In this document: positions 26,849 through 35,094 of the stretch, piece by piece
How positions within the stretch are numbered: position 1 is the first letter of the stretch
How the letters are laid out: each line of letters begins with the position of its first letter
NCBI GenBank assembly: GCA_963780825.1
Contig: CAWADL010000008.1
Location: 248,001-312,000 of the forward strand
Direction: 5' to 3'
Origin: Roseiarcus sp963780825
GTDB lineage: Bacteria; Pseudomonadota; Alphaproteobacteria; Rhizobiales; Beijerinckiaceae
DNA length: 64,000 nucleotides
Position numbers and translations under genes: made by a program
Notes under the pieces: generated by a model
What the model was told of the DNA's origin: nothing
What the model saw: only the letters and a program-made list of their open reading frames with translations
The model's database searches: none

Positions 26849-27085
26849 TCGTCGCGCAACGCTGCGACCGCCGCGGCGCTATCGGCGCCCCACAACCCTC
26901 GGCCCGAACCCGCGAGCGTCAACAACGACGGTTGCCGCTCGAGGCTCTGGACCGCATCCGCCGGCGCCAATACCGCGACCGCGCGGCCGCGCTTGGTGAT
27001 GATCGTGGAGATTCCGCGTTCCGCGGACTTCGAGTAACTCAGGGAGATGGTTTCTCGCGTCCTCTGCGCCTCGACGGTTTGCCAT
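26836..27085 (-). CDS. VapB/Phd-type antitoxin (one frameshift near the start)
   Basis: From GGAGG and ATG at 27085, the first frame (MANRRGAEDARNHLP) quickly loses family character. Dropping one A from the AAA at codon 3 gives MATVEAQRTRETISLSYSKS, AERGISTIITKRGRAVAVLA and PADAVQSLERQPSLLTLAGS, which is a Phd/YefM-like fold with a toxin-binding tail ending DEWGR at 26836. About 82 aa. The stop overlaps the vapC start region. The homopolymer slip is typical of a consensus error. If it were real, the toxin would be uncontrolled, which cells do not tolerate. Confidence 0.78.
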
Positions 27086-27607
27086 GTCGATCCTCCGCAG
27101 ATCAGCCGTACAGTACCGCACAGTTTGTGTCAATTTGCGATTGTGGATCGAGCCAGGAGCGTCGCGCCGGGGCGCCTCTATAACGCCCCAAAATTTCTCT
27201 TTTACAGAATTTCGTGTTAAGCTATCTTCATGCTTCAGCTCATCCCAGGCGAAACTCGCGCGAAATTGCGGCGCAACTTCTCGGCTGTTCCCTTTGGCGC
27301 CCCTGATCGCCCTCAGAAGTCGTTGAATTCATTGAAAATGGCAAAGGATAGCTCAGATATTGCTGGACGTGCGCAACACTTTGCACTGAGCAAAATCAGT
27401 TGTTTGGCTGTTCGCGCTTTAGCTGTGGGGTGGCAAAGGCTTGCTTTCGGTCTCTCCGAAAGCCCGGAACAAGGATTTTTCCTTGGCCAATTGCGGCGAA
27501 ACCACGCTTTTCGCCGCCGGCGACCGCGGCCCGAGGCGCGCAAATTGCGGCGCAATTGGGAGGGAACGGCGCTCCGGCCGCTGCGGCTTCGCCCTTGCCC
27601 GCGCCCT
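27086..27607. other. Gene-free stretch between vapBC and ychF
   Basis: About 520 bp with no reading frame I can support on either strand. It contains three copies of the motif AATTGCGGCG (near 27261, 27490 and 27543). Its function is unknown. Confidence 0.5.
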
Positions 27608-28705
27608 TTAGTTGGCGAACCTGAAATGCATCACATCCCCGTCGCGCACCGGGTAATCCTTACCTTCCAACCGGAACTTCCCAGCCTCACGCGCGCCCGC
27701 CTCGCCCTTGCCGGCAACATAATCCTCATACGCGATCGTCTCCGCGCGGATAAACCCCTTCTCGAAATCGGTGTGGATGACCCCCGCCGCCCGCGGCGCC
27801 CGCGCGCCGAGTTCGACTGTCCAGGCGCGCGCCTCCTTCGGCCCGACGGTGAAGAACGTCACCAGATGCAGCAGATCGTAGCCGGCGCGGATCACCCGGT
27901 TGAGGCCCGGCTCCTCGAGCCCGACAGCTTCGAGATAGTCCCGCTGCTCCTCGCGCGGCAGCACGGCGATTTCGCTTTCGATCTTGGCCGAGACGACGAC
28001 CGCAATGGCGCCTTCGCTCTTGGCGCGCGCCGCGACCCGCTCAGAGAACCCGTTGCCGGCCGAGGCCGAGGCCTCCTCTACGTTGCAGACATAAAGCACC
28101 GGCTTGGAGGAGAGCAGCCCCAGCGAGTTGAACAGCTTTCTATCTGCGACGTCGGTCGCAGCGACGCGGGCGGGGCGGCCTTCGCGGAGTTCAGCGAGCG
28201 CGCGCGCGGCGAGTTCGTAGATCTCCTTGGCTTCCTTGTCGCCGCCCTTCGCCTTCTTCTCGATAGCGACCATGCGGCGTTCGAGGCTTTCGAGGTCGGC
28301 CAGCATCAGCTCGGTCTCGATCGTCTCGATATCGGAGATCGGATCGACCTTGCCCTCGACATGGGTGACGTCGCCGTCCTCGAAACAGCGCACGACATGC
28401 GCGATCGCGTCGCACTCGCGGATGTTGGCGAGGAACTGGTTGCCGAGCCCCTCGCCCTTCGAGGCGCCGCGCACCAGGCCGGCGATGTCGACGAAGGTGA
28501 GCCGCGTCGGCACGATGTCCTTCGAGGCGGCGATCGCGGCCAGGGTCTCCAGCCGCGGGTCGGGCACGGCGACGTCGCCGACGTTCGGCTCGATGGTGCA
28601 GAACGGATAGTTGGCGGCTTGCGCGGCGGCGGTCTGCGTCAGCGCGTTGAACAGGGTCGACTTGCCGACGTTCGGCAGGCCGACGATGCCGCATTTGAAA
28701 CCCAT
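27608..28705 (-). CDS. ychF: Redox-regulated ATPase YchF (Obg family)
   Basis: A 365-aa P-loop NTPase of the translation-factor class that prefers ATP to GTP. It shows G1 GIVGLPNVGKSTLFNAL, G3 FVDIAGLVRGASKGEGLGNQ, the altered G4 region (YVCNVEE) that explains ATP use, and a C-terminal TGS domain (LLHLVTFFTVGPKEARAWTV, KDYPVRDGDVMHFRFAN). The length and ending are exactly those of the family. It is intact and single-copy. In E. coli it is linked to the ribosome and the oxidative-stress response. In alphaproteobacteria it usually sits near pth and rplY, which are not seen here. Confidence 0.97.
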   Translation of the reverse strand: MGFKCGIVGLPNVGKSTLFNALTQTAAAQAANYPFCTIEPNVGDVAVPDPRLETLAAIAASKDIVPTRLTFVDIAGLVRGASKGEGLGNQFLANIRECDAIAHVVRCFEDGDVTHVEGKVDPISDIETIETELMLADLESLERRMVAIEKKAKGGDKEAKEIYELAARALAELREGRPARVAATDVADRKLFNSLGLLSSKPVLYVCNVEEASASAGNGFSERVAARAKSEGAIAVVVSAKIESEIAVLPREEQRDYLEAVGLEEPGLNRVIRAGYDLLHLVTFFTVGPKEARAWTVELGARAPRAAGVIHTDFEKGFIRAETIAYEDYVAGKGEAGAREAGKFRLEGKDYPVRDGDVMHFRFAN

Positions 28706-28973
28706 GCGTATGCGTCCGGGGAGGAATGGCGGCGGCCCTCATGCGCGGGCGGGATCGAAAAGGCAAGCGGCAGCGCCGAGCGCGGCGCGGTCTCATGTAG
28801 TGCGTAGCTGATCTGTGCTTAAGGATTCAACCAGGTAATATCGTGAAAGCAACAGCGTGGTATAATCACGCTGGATTTTCGATAATATTTCGCAACATCC
28901 GTTAATATTATCCCGGGAACCTCAATTCAAGCTCGACGTTAACTCCCCGCAGTTGCATGAATAGGAGATAGAC
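28706..28973. other. Intergenic region with AT-rich leader
   Basis: 268 bp between divergent genes. From about 28850 it becomes AT-rich (GATAATATTTCGCAAC, GTTAATATTATCCCG) and probably holds the promoter for the exported protein at 28974. A short palindrome, CAGCGTGGTATAATCACGCTG, is centred near 28863. No gene is seen. Confidence 0.45.
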
Positions 28974-29231
28974 ATGCGAACGACTTTGGCGATAGCCTTC
29001 ACCTCGCTTCTCGCGCTTTCCGCGCCGGCGCTCGCGCAAAGCGCCGGGTCCCCCAACGCGTCGGGCACCGGCGTGACCGGGTCCGGGACCAACACGCCAG
29101 GCAGCGGTGGTGTGCACGCGGGCGATCCCGCCTACCAGAATACCGATAATGGGATGCGCGAAGGCCGGGCTGCAGCGCCGGACGACAGCATGCCAGCCAA
29201 TGGGCCGCCGCGCGATAACCGCAACAACTAA
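28974..29231 (+). CDS. Small exported Gly/Asn-rich protein
   Basis: 85 aa. A clear Sec signal peptide (MRTTLAIAFTSLLALSAPAL) ends in ALAQS at about residue 22. The mature ~63 residues are low-complexity, rich in Gly, Asn, Ser and Pro, with no cysteine and no recognised domain. Ribosome site AGGAG lies 8 bases before the ATG. A strong terminator follows directly, so it is a single-gene transcript. Such small periplasmic proteins are common in Hyphomicrobiales, and their function is unknown. Confidence 0.75.
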   Translation: MRTTLAIAFTSLLALSAPALAQSAGSPNASGTGVTGSGTNTPGSGGVHAGDPAYQNTDNGMREGRAAAPDDSMPANGPPRDNRNN

Positions 29232-29249
29232 CAGCTCGCTAGAATGAGT

Positions 29250-29281
29250 AAAAAGCCCCGCCAATCTGGCGGGGTTTTTTA
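29250..29281 (+). terminator. Rho-independent terminator
   Basis: Stem CCCCGCCA/TGGCGGGG (29256-29263 and 29267-29274) with a 3-base loop, preceded by AAAA and followed by TTTTTT. A textbook terminator for the small exported protein, and possibly bidirectional. Confidence 0.92.
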
Positions 29282-29383
29282 TTGCGCGCAGTTCCGAGGG
29301 CGTGGCCCCGGTTGCAAGACTCGGCGGCGCGCCTTACGAGGCTGCGGCAAATTCAACGAACTGTCGATGGGGAGGTTTGCGCC

Positions 29384-30223
29384 ATGCTCGAAGGCCAGTT
29401 CAGCCGCACCGCGATCGGCGCGGCCGGCCATCGCGCCGCTCATCAGGTGCTCGATGGGGCAAGCCTCTTCGTTGACCCGCTCGCCACGCGCATCCTCGGC
29501 AAAGACCTCGATTCGGCTGTCGCCGATGGCAGCGATCCGGCCCGTCGGCGTTTGCGTCTGTTTATCGCGCTGCGCAGCCGAATCGCCGAAGACGCAGCGC
29601 GGCGCGCTATTGGCGAGGGCGTCCGGCAAATTGTCGTGCTCGGCGCCGGCCTCGACACCTTCGGCTACCGAGTCGGCTCGATCGAGGCGCTCCGCGTGTT
29701 CGAGGTGGACCATCCCGCAACGCAAGCCGAGAAGCGGCGGCGGCTCGCAGAGGCCGAAATCGCCGTCCCCTCGCACCTCCTCTACGCGCCTTGCGATTTC
29801 GAGACGCGCTCGCTCAACCAAGCGTTAGAGGACGCAGGCTTCGACCCGCTCGCTGCGGCTTTCTTCATTTGGCTCGGCGTGACGCCCTACCTCACGTCTG
29901 CCGCTGTAGAGGCCACGCTACGCTACCTGGCCGGTCTGCCAGGCGGCGCGGAAATCGTGTTCGACTACGTCAATCCGCCTGAGACGATCGAAGCGGATGA
30001 GGCGCGCGCTCGCCATGAGCGCCTGTCCGCGCGCGTGGCGGCGCTGGGCGAGCAATTTCGCGGCTATTTCGAAACCGCGGACCTGCATCGCCGGCTTGCT
30101 GATCTCGGCTTCGACGACGTCGAGGATTGGGGCCCGCGCCGCATACGCGAGCGGCTCGCGCCGGGCTCGCCCCAAATCGGCGACAACGGCGGTCACATCC
30201 TTCGCGCCGCGCACCGCGTCTGA
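29384..30223 (+). CDS. SAM-dependent methyltransferase, leucine-carboxyl-methyltransferase-like family
   Basis: About 279 aa from ATG 29384, which has GGGGAGG 8 bases upstream; the frame is open further upstream but without family sequence. Key features: FSRTAIGAAGHRAAHQVLDG, the SAM-binding motif IVVLGAGLDTFGYR, the acidic FEVDHPATQAEKRR and the segment FIWLGVTPYLTSAAVEATL. This is the TIGR00027-type family, which methylates carboxyl groups or other small substrates, mostly undefined. Its stop is 36 bases before the SDR start, so the two may form an operon. Intact. Confidence 0.87.
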   Translation: MLEGQFSRTAIGAAGHRAAHQVLDGASLFVDPLATRILGKDLDSAVADGSDPARRRLRLFIALRSRIAEDAARRAIGEGVRQIVVLGAGLDTFGYRVGSIEALRVFEVDHPATQAEKRRRLAEAEIAVPSHLLYAPCDFETRSLNQALEDAGFDPLAAAFFIWLGVTPYLTSAAVEATLRYLAGLPGGAEIVFDYVNPPETIEADEARARHERLSARVAALGEQFRGYFETADLHRRLADLGFDDVEDWGPRRIRERLAPGSPQIGDNGGHILRAAHRV

Positions 30224-30259
30224 AACCAAACACCCTTGCCCTCCCCAGGAAATCCTGCC

Positions 30260-31036
30260 TTGAACGCTCGCCTGCAAACGTTGTTCTCGCTGTCCGGGCG
30301 CATCGCCCTGGTGACCGGCTCTTCTGGCGGTATCGGGCTCGCGCTGGCGCGCGCGCTCGGCGCGGCGGGAGCGACGGTGGTCGTCAACGGCCGCGACGAT
30401 ACGAAAGTGACGTCGGCGGTCGAGAAGCTGATCGGCGAGGGCATCGAGGCGTTCGGCGCCGCGTTTGACGTGACGGATTTCGCCGGCGTCACGGAGGCGG
30501 TGGGCTGGATAGAGGCGGAGATTGGACCGATCGACATCCTCATCAACAACGCCGGCATCCAGCGCCGTGGGCCGCTAGAGGATTTTGCGCCCGAGACCTG
30601 GCGCGAACTGATGACGACCAACCTCGACGCCGTGTTCTATGTCGGTCAAGCGGCGGCCAAGCCGATGATTTCGCGCAAGCGCGGCGTGATCATCAACATC
30701 GCCTCGGTGCAGAGCGAACTGGCGCGCACCAACATCGCCCCCTACACGGCCTCGAAGGGCGCGGTGAAAATGCTGACCAAGGGCATGGCGACCGATTGGG
30801 GCAAGCACGGCTTGCGCATCAACGCCATCGCGCCCGGCTATTTCCGCACCGAACTCAACAAGGCGCTGGTCGAGGACGAGAAGTTCACCGATTGGCTGGT
30901 CAATCGCACGCCGATGCGGCGCTGGGCGGATGTCGAGGAGCTCGAAGGCGCGGCGGTATTTCTCGCCTCCGACGCGTCAAGCTTCATCAACGGCCACGTG
31001 CTCTACGTCGACGGCGGCATCACCGCCTGCTTGTAA
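30260..31036 (+). CDS. Short-chain dehydrogenase, gluconate 5-dehydrogenase-like
   Basis: About 258 aa. NAD(P) motif ALVTGSSGGIGLALARAL, structural NNAG in DILINNAGIQRRGPLEDF, catalytic Ser in NIASVQSELARTNIAPYTAS with the YxxxK (YTASKGAVK), and the C-terminal SSFINGHVLYVDGG. The motif INNAGIQRR and the segment GMATDWGKHGLRINAIAPGY point to the gluconate/2-dehydro-gluconate reductase branch (IdnO/Gno), which interconverts 5-keto-gluconate and gluconate. I take TTG 30260 because AGGA lies 9 bases before it; TTG 30236 is possible. Intact. Confidence 0.87.
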   Translation: MNARLQTLFSLSGRIALVTGSSGGIGLALARALGAAGATVVVNGRDDTKVTSAVEKLIGEGIEAFGAAFDVTDFAGVTEAVGWIEAEIGPIDILINNAGIQRRGPLEDFAPETWRELMTTNLDAVFYVGQAAAKPMISRKRGVIINIASVQSELARTNIAPYTASKGAVKMLTKGMATDWGKHGLRINAIAPGYFRTELNKALVEDEKFTDWLVNRTPMRRWADVEELEGAAVFLASDASSFINGHVLYVDGGITACL

Positions 31037-31050
31037 AGCAGCCCGCGCCT

Positions 31051-31145
31051 GTAGCCGCGATCTCCAGATCGCGGTGGCCGTGAGATCGCGCCTTGCCGGG
31101 GAAGCGCCGATCGCTTGGAAACCGCGATCTGGAGATCGCGGCTAC
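31051..31145. repeat. Palindromic repeat, GTAGCCGCGATCTCC family, copy 1
   Basis: Left end GTAGCCGCGATCTCCAGATC, right end GATCTGGAGATCGCGGCTAC, joined by a ~55-bp middle (GAGATCGCGCCTTGCCGGGG). Other copies are at 33670-33765 and 37982-38077. The whole element is an inverted repeat whose arms are themselves hairpins. Confidence 0.88.
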
Positions 31146-31263
31146 AAGCCCTAGCGTCCCGAACTCGAACAAGAGTTCCGCGCTGCGCATAAAATGCGTT
31201 TATGGCGTTATTAACCAATTAAATTCACCAAGGTGTCTGTCCCTGGTGAAGTGGGTTTCGTGC

Positions 31264-31809
31264 ATGTCGTTGTCTCTGTCGATCCTGCAAATCCTGGCTT
31301 GTGCGGCGACCGCGGCGACGACGACCTATCTGATCGTCGAATCCAGAGAGCGACGGCAGTTCTTTTCCACCAAAGCCGAGGAGCTCTACACGCTGGTCGA
31401 GTCGGTGGACCGCGACCTCACCGACTATTTCGCGCATTCCTACTCGCTCGTCGCAGCAGGCCACTCCTACCGGCCGCACACCGAACTCGCCTGGAGCAAG
31501 CTGATGCAGGAGTCGGCAAAGCTCAGGATGCTGGTCGGATTCTACTTCCCCTCGCTCTGGCCTGATGTCAAAAAATGCGACGCTTGCGTGTCCACCACGG
31601 CCGATGAGCTCCAGCATTTCCAGGACAATCGCGGGGATGAGAGCGCGCTGCTGACGCTCGACAATCTCGTTGCGGAAATGAAGGAGGCGCTCGACGCGCT
31701 CAAACACGCGGTGATCGTCGCGCATCATGATGGGCGTGGTCATCCGCTGGGCTTGCGCCGTCGCCCTGACGCCTCGGCGCCGAGCCGGGTTTTGCGCGCG
31801 GCGGCCTGA
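31264..31809 (+). CDS. Hypothetical protein with N-terminal membrane anchor
   Basis: 181 aa from ATG 31264. The first 22 residues (MSLSLSILQILACAATAATT) are a membrane anchor or signal. Then come a helical region (ESRERRQFFSTKAEELYTLV, ESVDRDLTDYFAHSYSLVAA) and a possible coiled segment near the C-terminus (MKEALDALKHAVIVAHH). Two close cysteines (KKCDACVS) are notable. No family is recognised. The reading frame extends upstream into repeat sequence, so GTG 31246 is also possible. The last ~20 residues are basic and may be out of frame. Confidence 0.6.
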   Translation: MSLSLSILQILACAATAATTTYLIVESRERRQFFSTKAEELYTLVESVDRDLTDYFAHSYSLVAAGHSYRPHTELAWSKLMQESAKLRMLVGFYFPSLWPDVKKCDACVSTTADELQHFQDNRGDESALLTLDNLVAEMKEALDALKHAVIVAHHDGRGHPLGLRRRPDASAPSRVLRAAA

Positions 31810-31922
31810 ACCTAGCTGGGATCGCCGCGGCCAATTGCATAAGCCGCGCGGCATGCTAGGTTCGCCTCGAAGTTGCAGGCGAGCGCTTCGGCGCCCCGCG
31901 AGGAGTTGAAAGTTTGGTTTCC

Positions 31923-32948
31923 ATGTCGGCGCCGCGCCCGGAAGGGTCCGAGGCGCCCCCGGCGTCGCGTGCGCCGCCCTTCCGCATCTATGCGGCGCTC
32001 GACCTCGGCACCAACAACTGCCGTCTGTTGATCGCCCGTCCGGGGCAGGGCGGCTTTCGCGTCATCGACGCGTTTTCGCGCATCGTTCGTCTCGGCGAAG
32101 GTCTGTCGCATAGCGGGCGGCTGTCCGAGGCGGCGATCGAGCGCACCATGGACGCGCTAAAGGTTTGCCGCGACAAGATGCGCGCTCGCGGCGTCACGCG
32201 CGCGCGTTTGGTGGCGACCGAAGCCTGCCGCGCCGCCGCTAACGGCCCGCAGTTCTTGCGCGAAGTGCGCGACCGCCTGGGCCTGCATCTGGAGATCGTG
32301 GACCGAGAGACCGAGGCCTATCTGGCCGCGGCCGGTTGCGGCGAACTGATCGACGCCGACGCGGAGGCGACGGTGCTGTTCGACATCGGCGGCGGTTCTT
32401 CGGAAATCGTCTGGATGGCGCGCGCGCCGGACGGCGCCCGCAGCGTCGCCGCCTGGGAATTGCTCCGGCTCGGCGTGGTCTCGCTGGCCGAGACTTTTGG
32501 CGGCGATGATGTGACGCCGGAGATTTTCTCCGCCATGGTCGCGCACGTCGACGCGGCGCTTCATCCCTTTGTAGAGCAGGTGAAGGACAAGCGCCGCTGC
32601 GCGCGTTTTCATCTGCTGGGCACCTCGGGCACGGTGACGACGCTGGCCGGCGTGCATCTCGGCCTGATGCGCTACGACCGGCGCGCCATCGACGGCCTCT
32701 GGTTGTCTCGCACGGAAGTCGACGCCGCGGTCGGGCGGCTCCGCGCGATGAACTACGCGGAGCGGGCGGCGAACGGCTGCATCGGCGTCGAGCGCGCGGA
32801 CCTGGTGCTTGCGGGCTGCGCGATCCTCGAGGCGATCCGCGGCCGCTTTCCCGCCGAGCGCGTCCGCATCGCCGACCGGGGCCTGCGTGAAGGCATCCTC
32901 TCGCAGATGATGCGCGCCGACCATCCGGCGCCGAGGCGCGAGGCGTGA
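31923..32948 (+). CDS. ppx: Ppx/GppA-family phosphatase
   Basis: An exopolyphosphatase or pppGpp phosphohydrolase of the ASKHA fold, about 341 aa, the short form lacking the C-terminal HD-like domain. N-terminal phosphate loop AALDLGTNNCRLLIARP, FSRIVRLGEGLSHSGRLS, the second loop VLFDIGGGSSEIVWMA, and HLLGTSGTVTTLAGVHLGL are diagnostic. Start ATG 31923 is preferred to TTG 31914. Its stop overlaps the rlmE start (GTGA), the usual pairing of these two genes in alphaproteobacteria. ppk2, a polyphosphate kinase, lies 1 kb downstream. Intact. Confidence 0.92.
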   Translation: MSAPRPEGSEAPPASRAPPFRIYAALDLGTNNCRLLIARPGQGGFRVIDAFSRIVRLGEGLSHSGRLSEAAIERTMDALKVCRDKMRARGVTRARLVATEACRAAANGPQFLREVRDRLGLHLEIVDRETEAYLAAAGCGELIDADAEATVLFDIGGGSSEIVWMARAPDGARSVAAWELLRLGVVSLAETFGGDDVTPEIFSAMVAHVDAALHPFVEQVKDKRRCARFHLLGTSGTVTTLAGVHLGLMRYDRRAIDGLWLSRTEVDAAVGRLRAMNYAERAANGCIGVERADLVLAGCAILEAIRGRFPAERVRIADRGLREGILSQMMRADHPAPRREA

Positions 32949-33638
32949 GCGGGGGCAGCTCGGGCCACGAAGGCGGGCGGGCGCTCAAAGTTCGTGTGAA
33001 GACCGCCAAGAAGCGCAGCCTCGCCTCGACGCTATGGTTGGAGCGGCAGCTCAACGATCCGTTTGTCGCGCAGGCCAGGCGCGAGGGGTTTCGCTCGCGC
33101 GCGGCCTATAAGTTGAGCGAGATCGACGACAAATATCGGCTGTTCAAGCCGGGCGGCCGCATCGTCGATCTCGGCGCGGCGCCGGGCGGCTGGGCGCAGG
33201 TCGCGGCGGCCCGGGTCAAATCGCAGGACGGGCGGGGCAGGGTGATCGGCATTGATCTGTTGGAGATCGAGCCGATCGCGGGCGTCGAGTTTCGGGTGAT
33301 GGATTTTCATGATGCGCAGGCGCCAGGGGCGTTGCGCGAGTGGTTGAATGGGCCCGCGGACGGGGTGATGTCAGATATGGCCGCGAACGCGACGGGCCAT
33401 CGCAAGACCGATCATTTGCGGATCATTGGCCTGGCCGAACTTGCGGTGGATTTCGCTTGCGGCGTGTTGGCGCCAGGCGGCTTCTTCCTCGCCAAGGTTT
33501 TTCAGGGCGGCTCGGAGGGAGAGCTGCTCGTGCGGCTCAAGCGGGATTTCGCCGTCCGTGCGGCATTTGAAGCCGAAAGCGAGCCGCGCGGATAGCGCGG
33601 AGATGTATGTGCTCGCGACAGGATTCCGCGGCAGCTAG
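32945..33638 (+). CDS. rlmE: 23S rRNA 2'-O-methyltransferase RlmE (FtsJ/RrmJ) (frameshift near the end)
   Basis: RlmE methylates the ribose of U2552 in 23S rRNA. It has the catalytic Lys in FRSRAAYKLSEIDDKY, SAM motif GGRIVDLGAAPGGWAQVAA, catalytic Asp in DGVMSDMAANATGHRK, and the second Lys in GGFFLAKVFQGGSEGE. In this frame the protein would stop at 33595 after EAESEPRG. One frame over, from about 33565, the family ending LKPKASRADSAEMYVLATGF is present with the fourth catalytic residue (Glu) and a stop at 33638. I therefore extend the gene to 33638 with one shift. Start GTG overlaps the ppx stop. Confidence 0.92.
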
Positions 33639-33669
33639 AGCCGTCGGCAATCACCATAGAAGCGCGCTG

Positions 33670-33765
33670 GTAGCCGCGATCTCCAGATCGCGGTCTCCCC
33701 GTGATCGGCGCTTCCCCAGCAAGGCGCGATCTCACCCGCACCGCGATCTGGAGATCGCGGCTACA
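33670..33765. repeat. Palindromic repeat, GTAGCCGCGATCTCC family, copy 2
   Basis: Ends GTAGCCGCGATCTCCAGATC and GATCTGGAGATCGCGGCTAC as in copy 1. The middle is related to copy 1 but in the opposite orientation (CCCCAGCAAGGCGCGATCTC). A fragment of another repeat family (GCGGTCCCAGG) follows at about 33779-33789. Confidence 0.88.
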
Positions 33766-33895
33766 GGCGCAGAGCGCGCGGTCCCAGGGGGGCCGCTCAA
33801 TCAAGCATGGCATGGCGCGCTGTCAACCCTCGACTGTCGCAAAAGGGTAACCTCCGCGTTACAATGTGGGCTGATGGTTTTTGGAGACCCTCGGC

Positions 33896-34841
33896 ATGAG
33901 CGACGACGAATTGGCGAAGGAGGCTGCGCTCTACAAGCGCATTCACCGCGAGGTTTCCGACGACCTCGACGAGGAAATGGAGCTCGAACTCGACGACGAA
34001 CGCGTCGGCGAGTACGATCGACGGCGTCGTTGATCAAACCGACGGCCGCGAGCGAGGACCGCAAGTTCTACTTCAAGGAGCTGCTGCGGCTGCAGCGCGA
34101 GCTGATCAAGCTGCAGGATTGGATCGTCCACAAGAAGCTGAAAGTCGTCGTGCTGTTCGAGGGGCGCGACGCGGCGGGGAAGGGCGGCGTCATCAAGCGC
34201 ATCACGCAACGTCTCAACCCGCGCGACTGCCGCGTCGCCGCGCTGCCCGCGCCGAGCGAGCGCGAGCGCACGCAATGGTATTTTCAGCGCTATATCGCGC
34301 ATCTGCCGGCGGGCGGCGAAATGGTGCTGTTCGACCGCTCCTGGTACAACCGCGCCGGCGTCGAGCGGGTGATGGGGTTCTGCACCGACGAGCAATACGA
34401 GGAGTTCTTCCAGTCGGTTCCCGAGTTCGAGCGCATGCTGAAGCGCGCCGGGAGTCGCTGCTCATCAAATATTGGTTCTCGATCACCGACGAGGAGCAGA
34501 ATCTGCGCTTCCAGCTGCGCATCCACGATCCGCTCAAGCAATGGAAGCTGAGCCCGATGGATCTCGAGTTGCGCCGGCGCTGGGAGGACTACACCAAGGC
34601 GAAAGAGGTAATGCTGGAGCGCACGCATATTCCCGAGGCGCCTTGGCATGTGGTCGAGGCTGTCAACAAGAAGCGCGCGCGGCTGAACTGCATCGCGCAT
34701 CTGCTGAAGCAGATACCTTACGAGCCGATTCCGCACGTCGATCCGGTGTTGCCGCAGCGGGAGCATCAGAAGGATTATGCGCGGACGCCGGTGCCGGCGG
34801 AGATGTATGTTCCGAACCTCTATGAGGAGCGGTTTGATTGA
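33896..34841 (+). CDS. ppk2: Polyphosphate kinase 2 (two frameshifts)
   Basis: PPK2 moves phosphate between polyphosphate and nucleoside diphosphates. The N-terminus MSDDELAKEAALYKRIHREV and the acidic DDLDEEMELELDDERVGEYD match the class I family; a stop at 34032-34034 ends that frame. From about 34030 the next frame gives SLIKPTAASEDRKFYFKELL, Walker A FEGRDAAGKGGVIKRI and the lid-region motif LFDRSWYNRAGVERVMGF. A second shift near 34455 leads to LLIKYWFSITDEEQNLRFQL and the ending PAEMYVPNLYEERFD. Repaired length is about 314 aa. With ppx close by, the locus handles polyphosphate turnover. Confidence 0.93.
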
Positions 34842-34909
34842 AAGAGTGGCGCGAGCGCGATAAGAGAGATCAAACGATACCAGGTTTGGCCTAGAAAACG
34901 CTCGGATTT

Positions 34910-35062
34910 CGTCATGGCCGGGCTTGTCCCGGCCATCCACGCCGGAGTGCGCACCGCAGGTTTCAAGACATGGCGCTGTCAGCTACGAACGAGACGGTTG
35001 GAGTTCTGAAACCGACAAGCCACCGCACGGCGTGGATGGCCGGGACAAGCCCGGCCATGACG
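34910..35062. repeat. Long inverted repeat, CATGGCCGGGCTTGTCCC family
   Basis: Left arm GTCATGGCCGGGCTTGTCCC (continuing GGCCATCCACGCC) and right arm GGCGTGGATGGCCGGGACAA (continuing GCCCGGCCATGACG), ~33 bp each around a ~90-bp centre. Each arm also contains its own small palindrome (GGCCGGGCTTGTCCCGGCC). This family is abundant in Bradyrhizobium-related genomes. It ends 32 bp before the next gene. Confidence 0.88.
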
Positions 35063-35094
35063 GGGTTAGCGTCGATCCGACGCCACAGTAAGCT

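Noticed and set aside
27230..28807. Long plus-strand open frame over ychF
   Set aside because: It is antisense to an intact, highly conserved ychF and has no family features. Long antisense frames are expected in GC-rich DNA.
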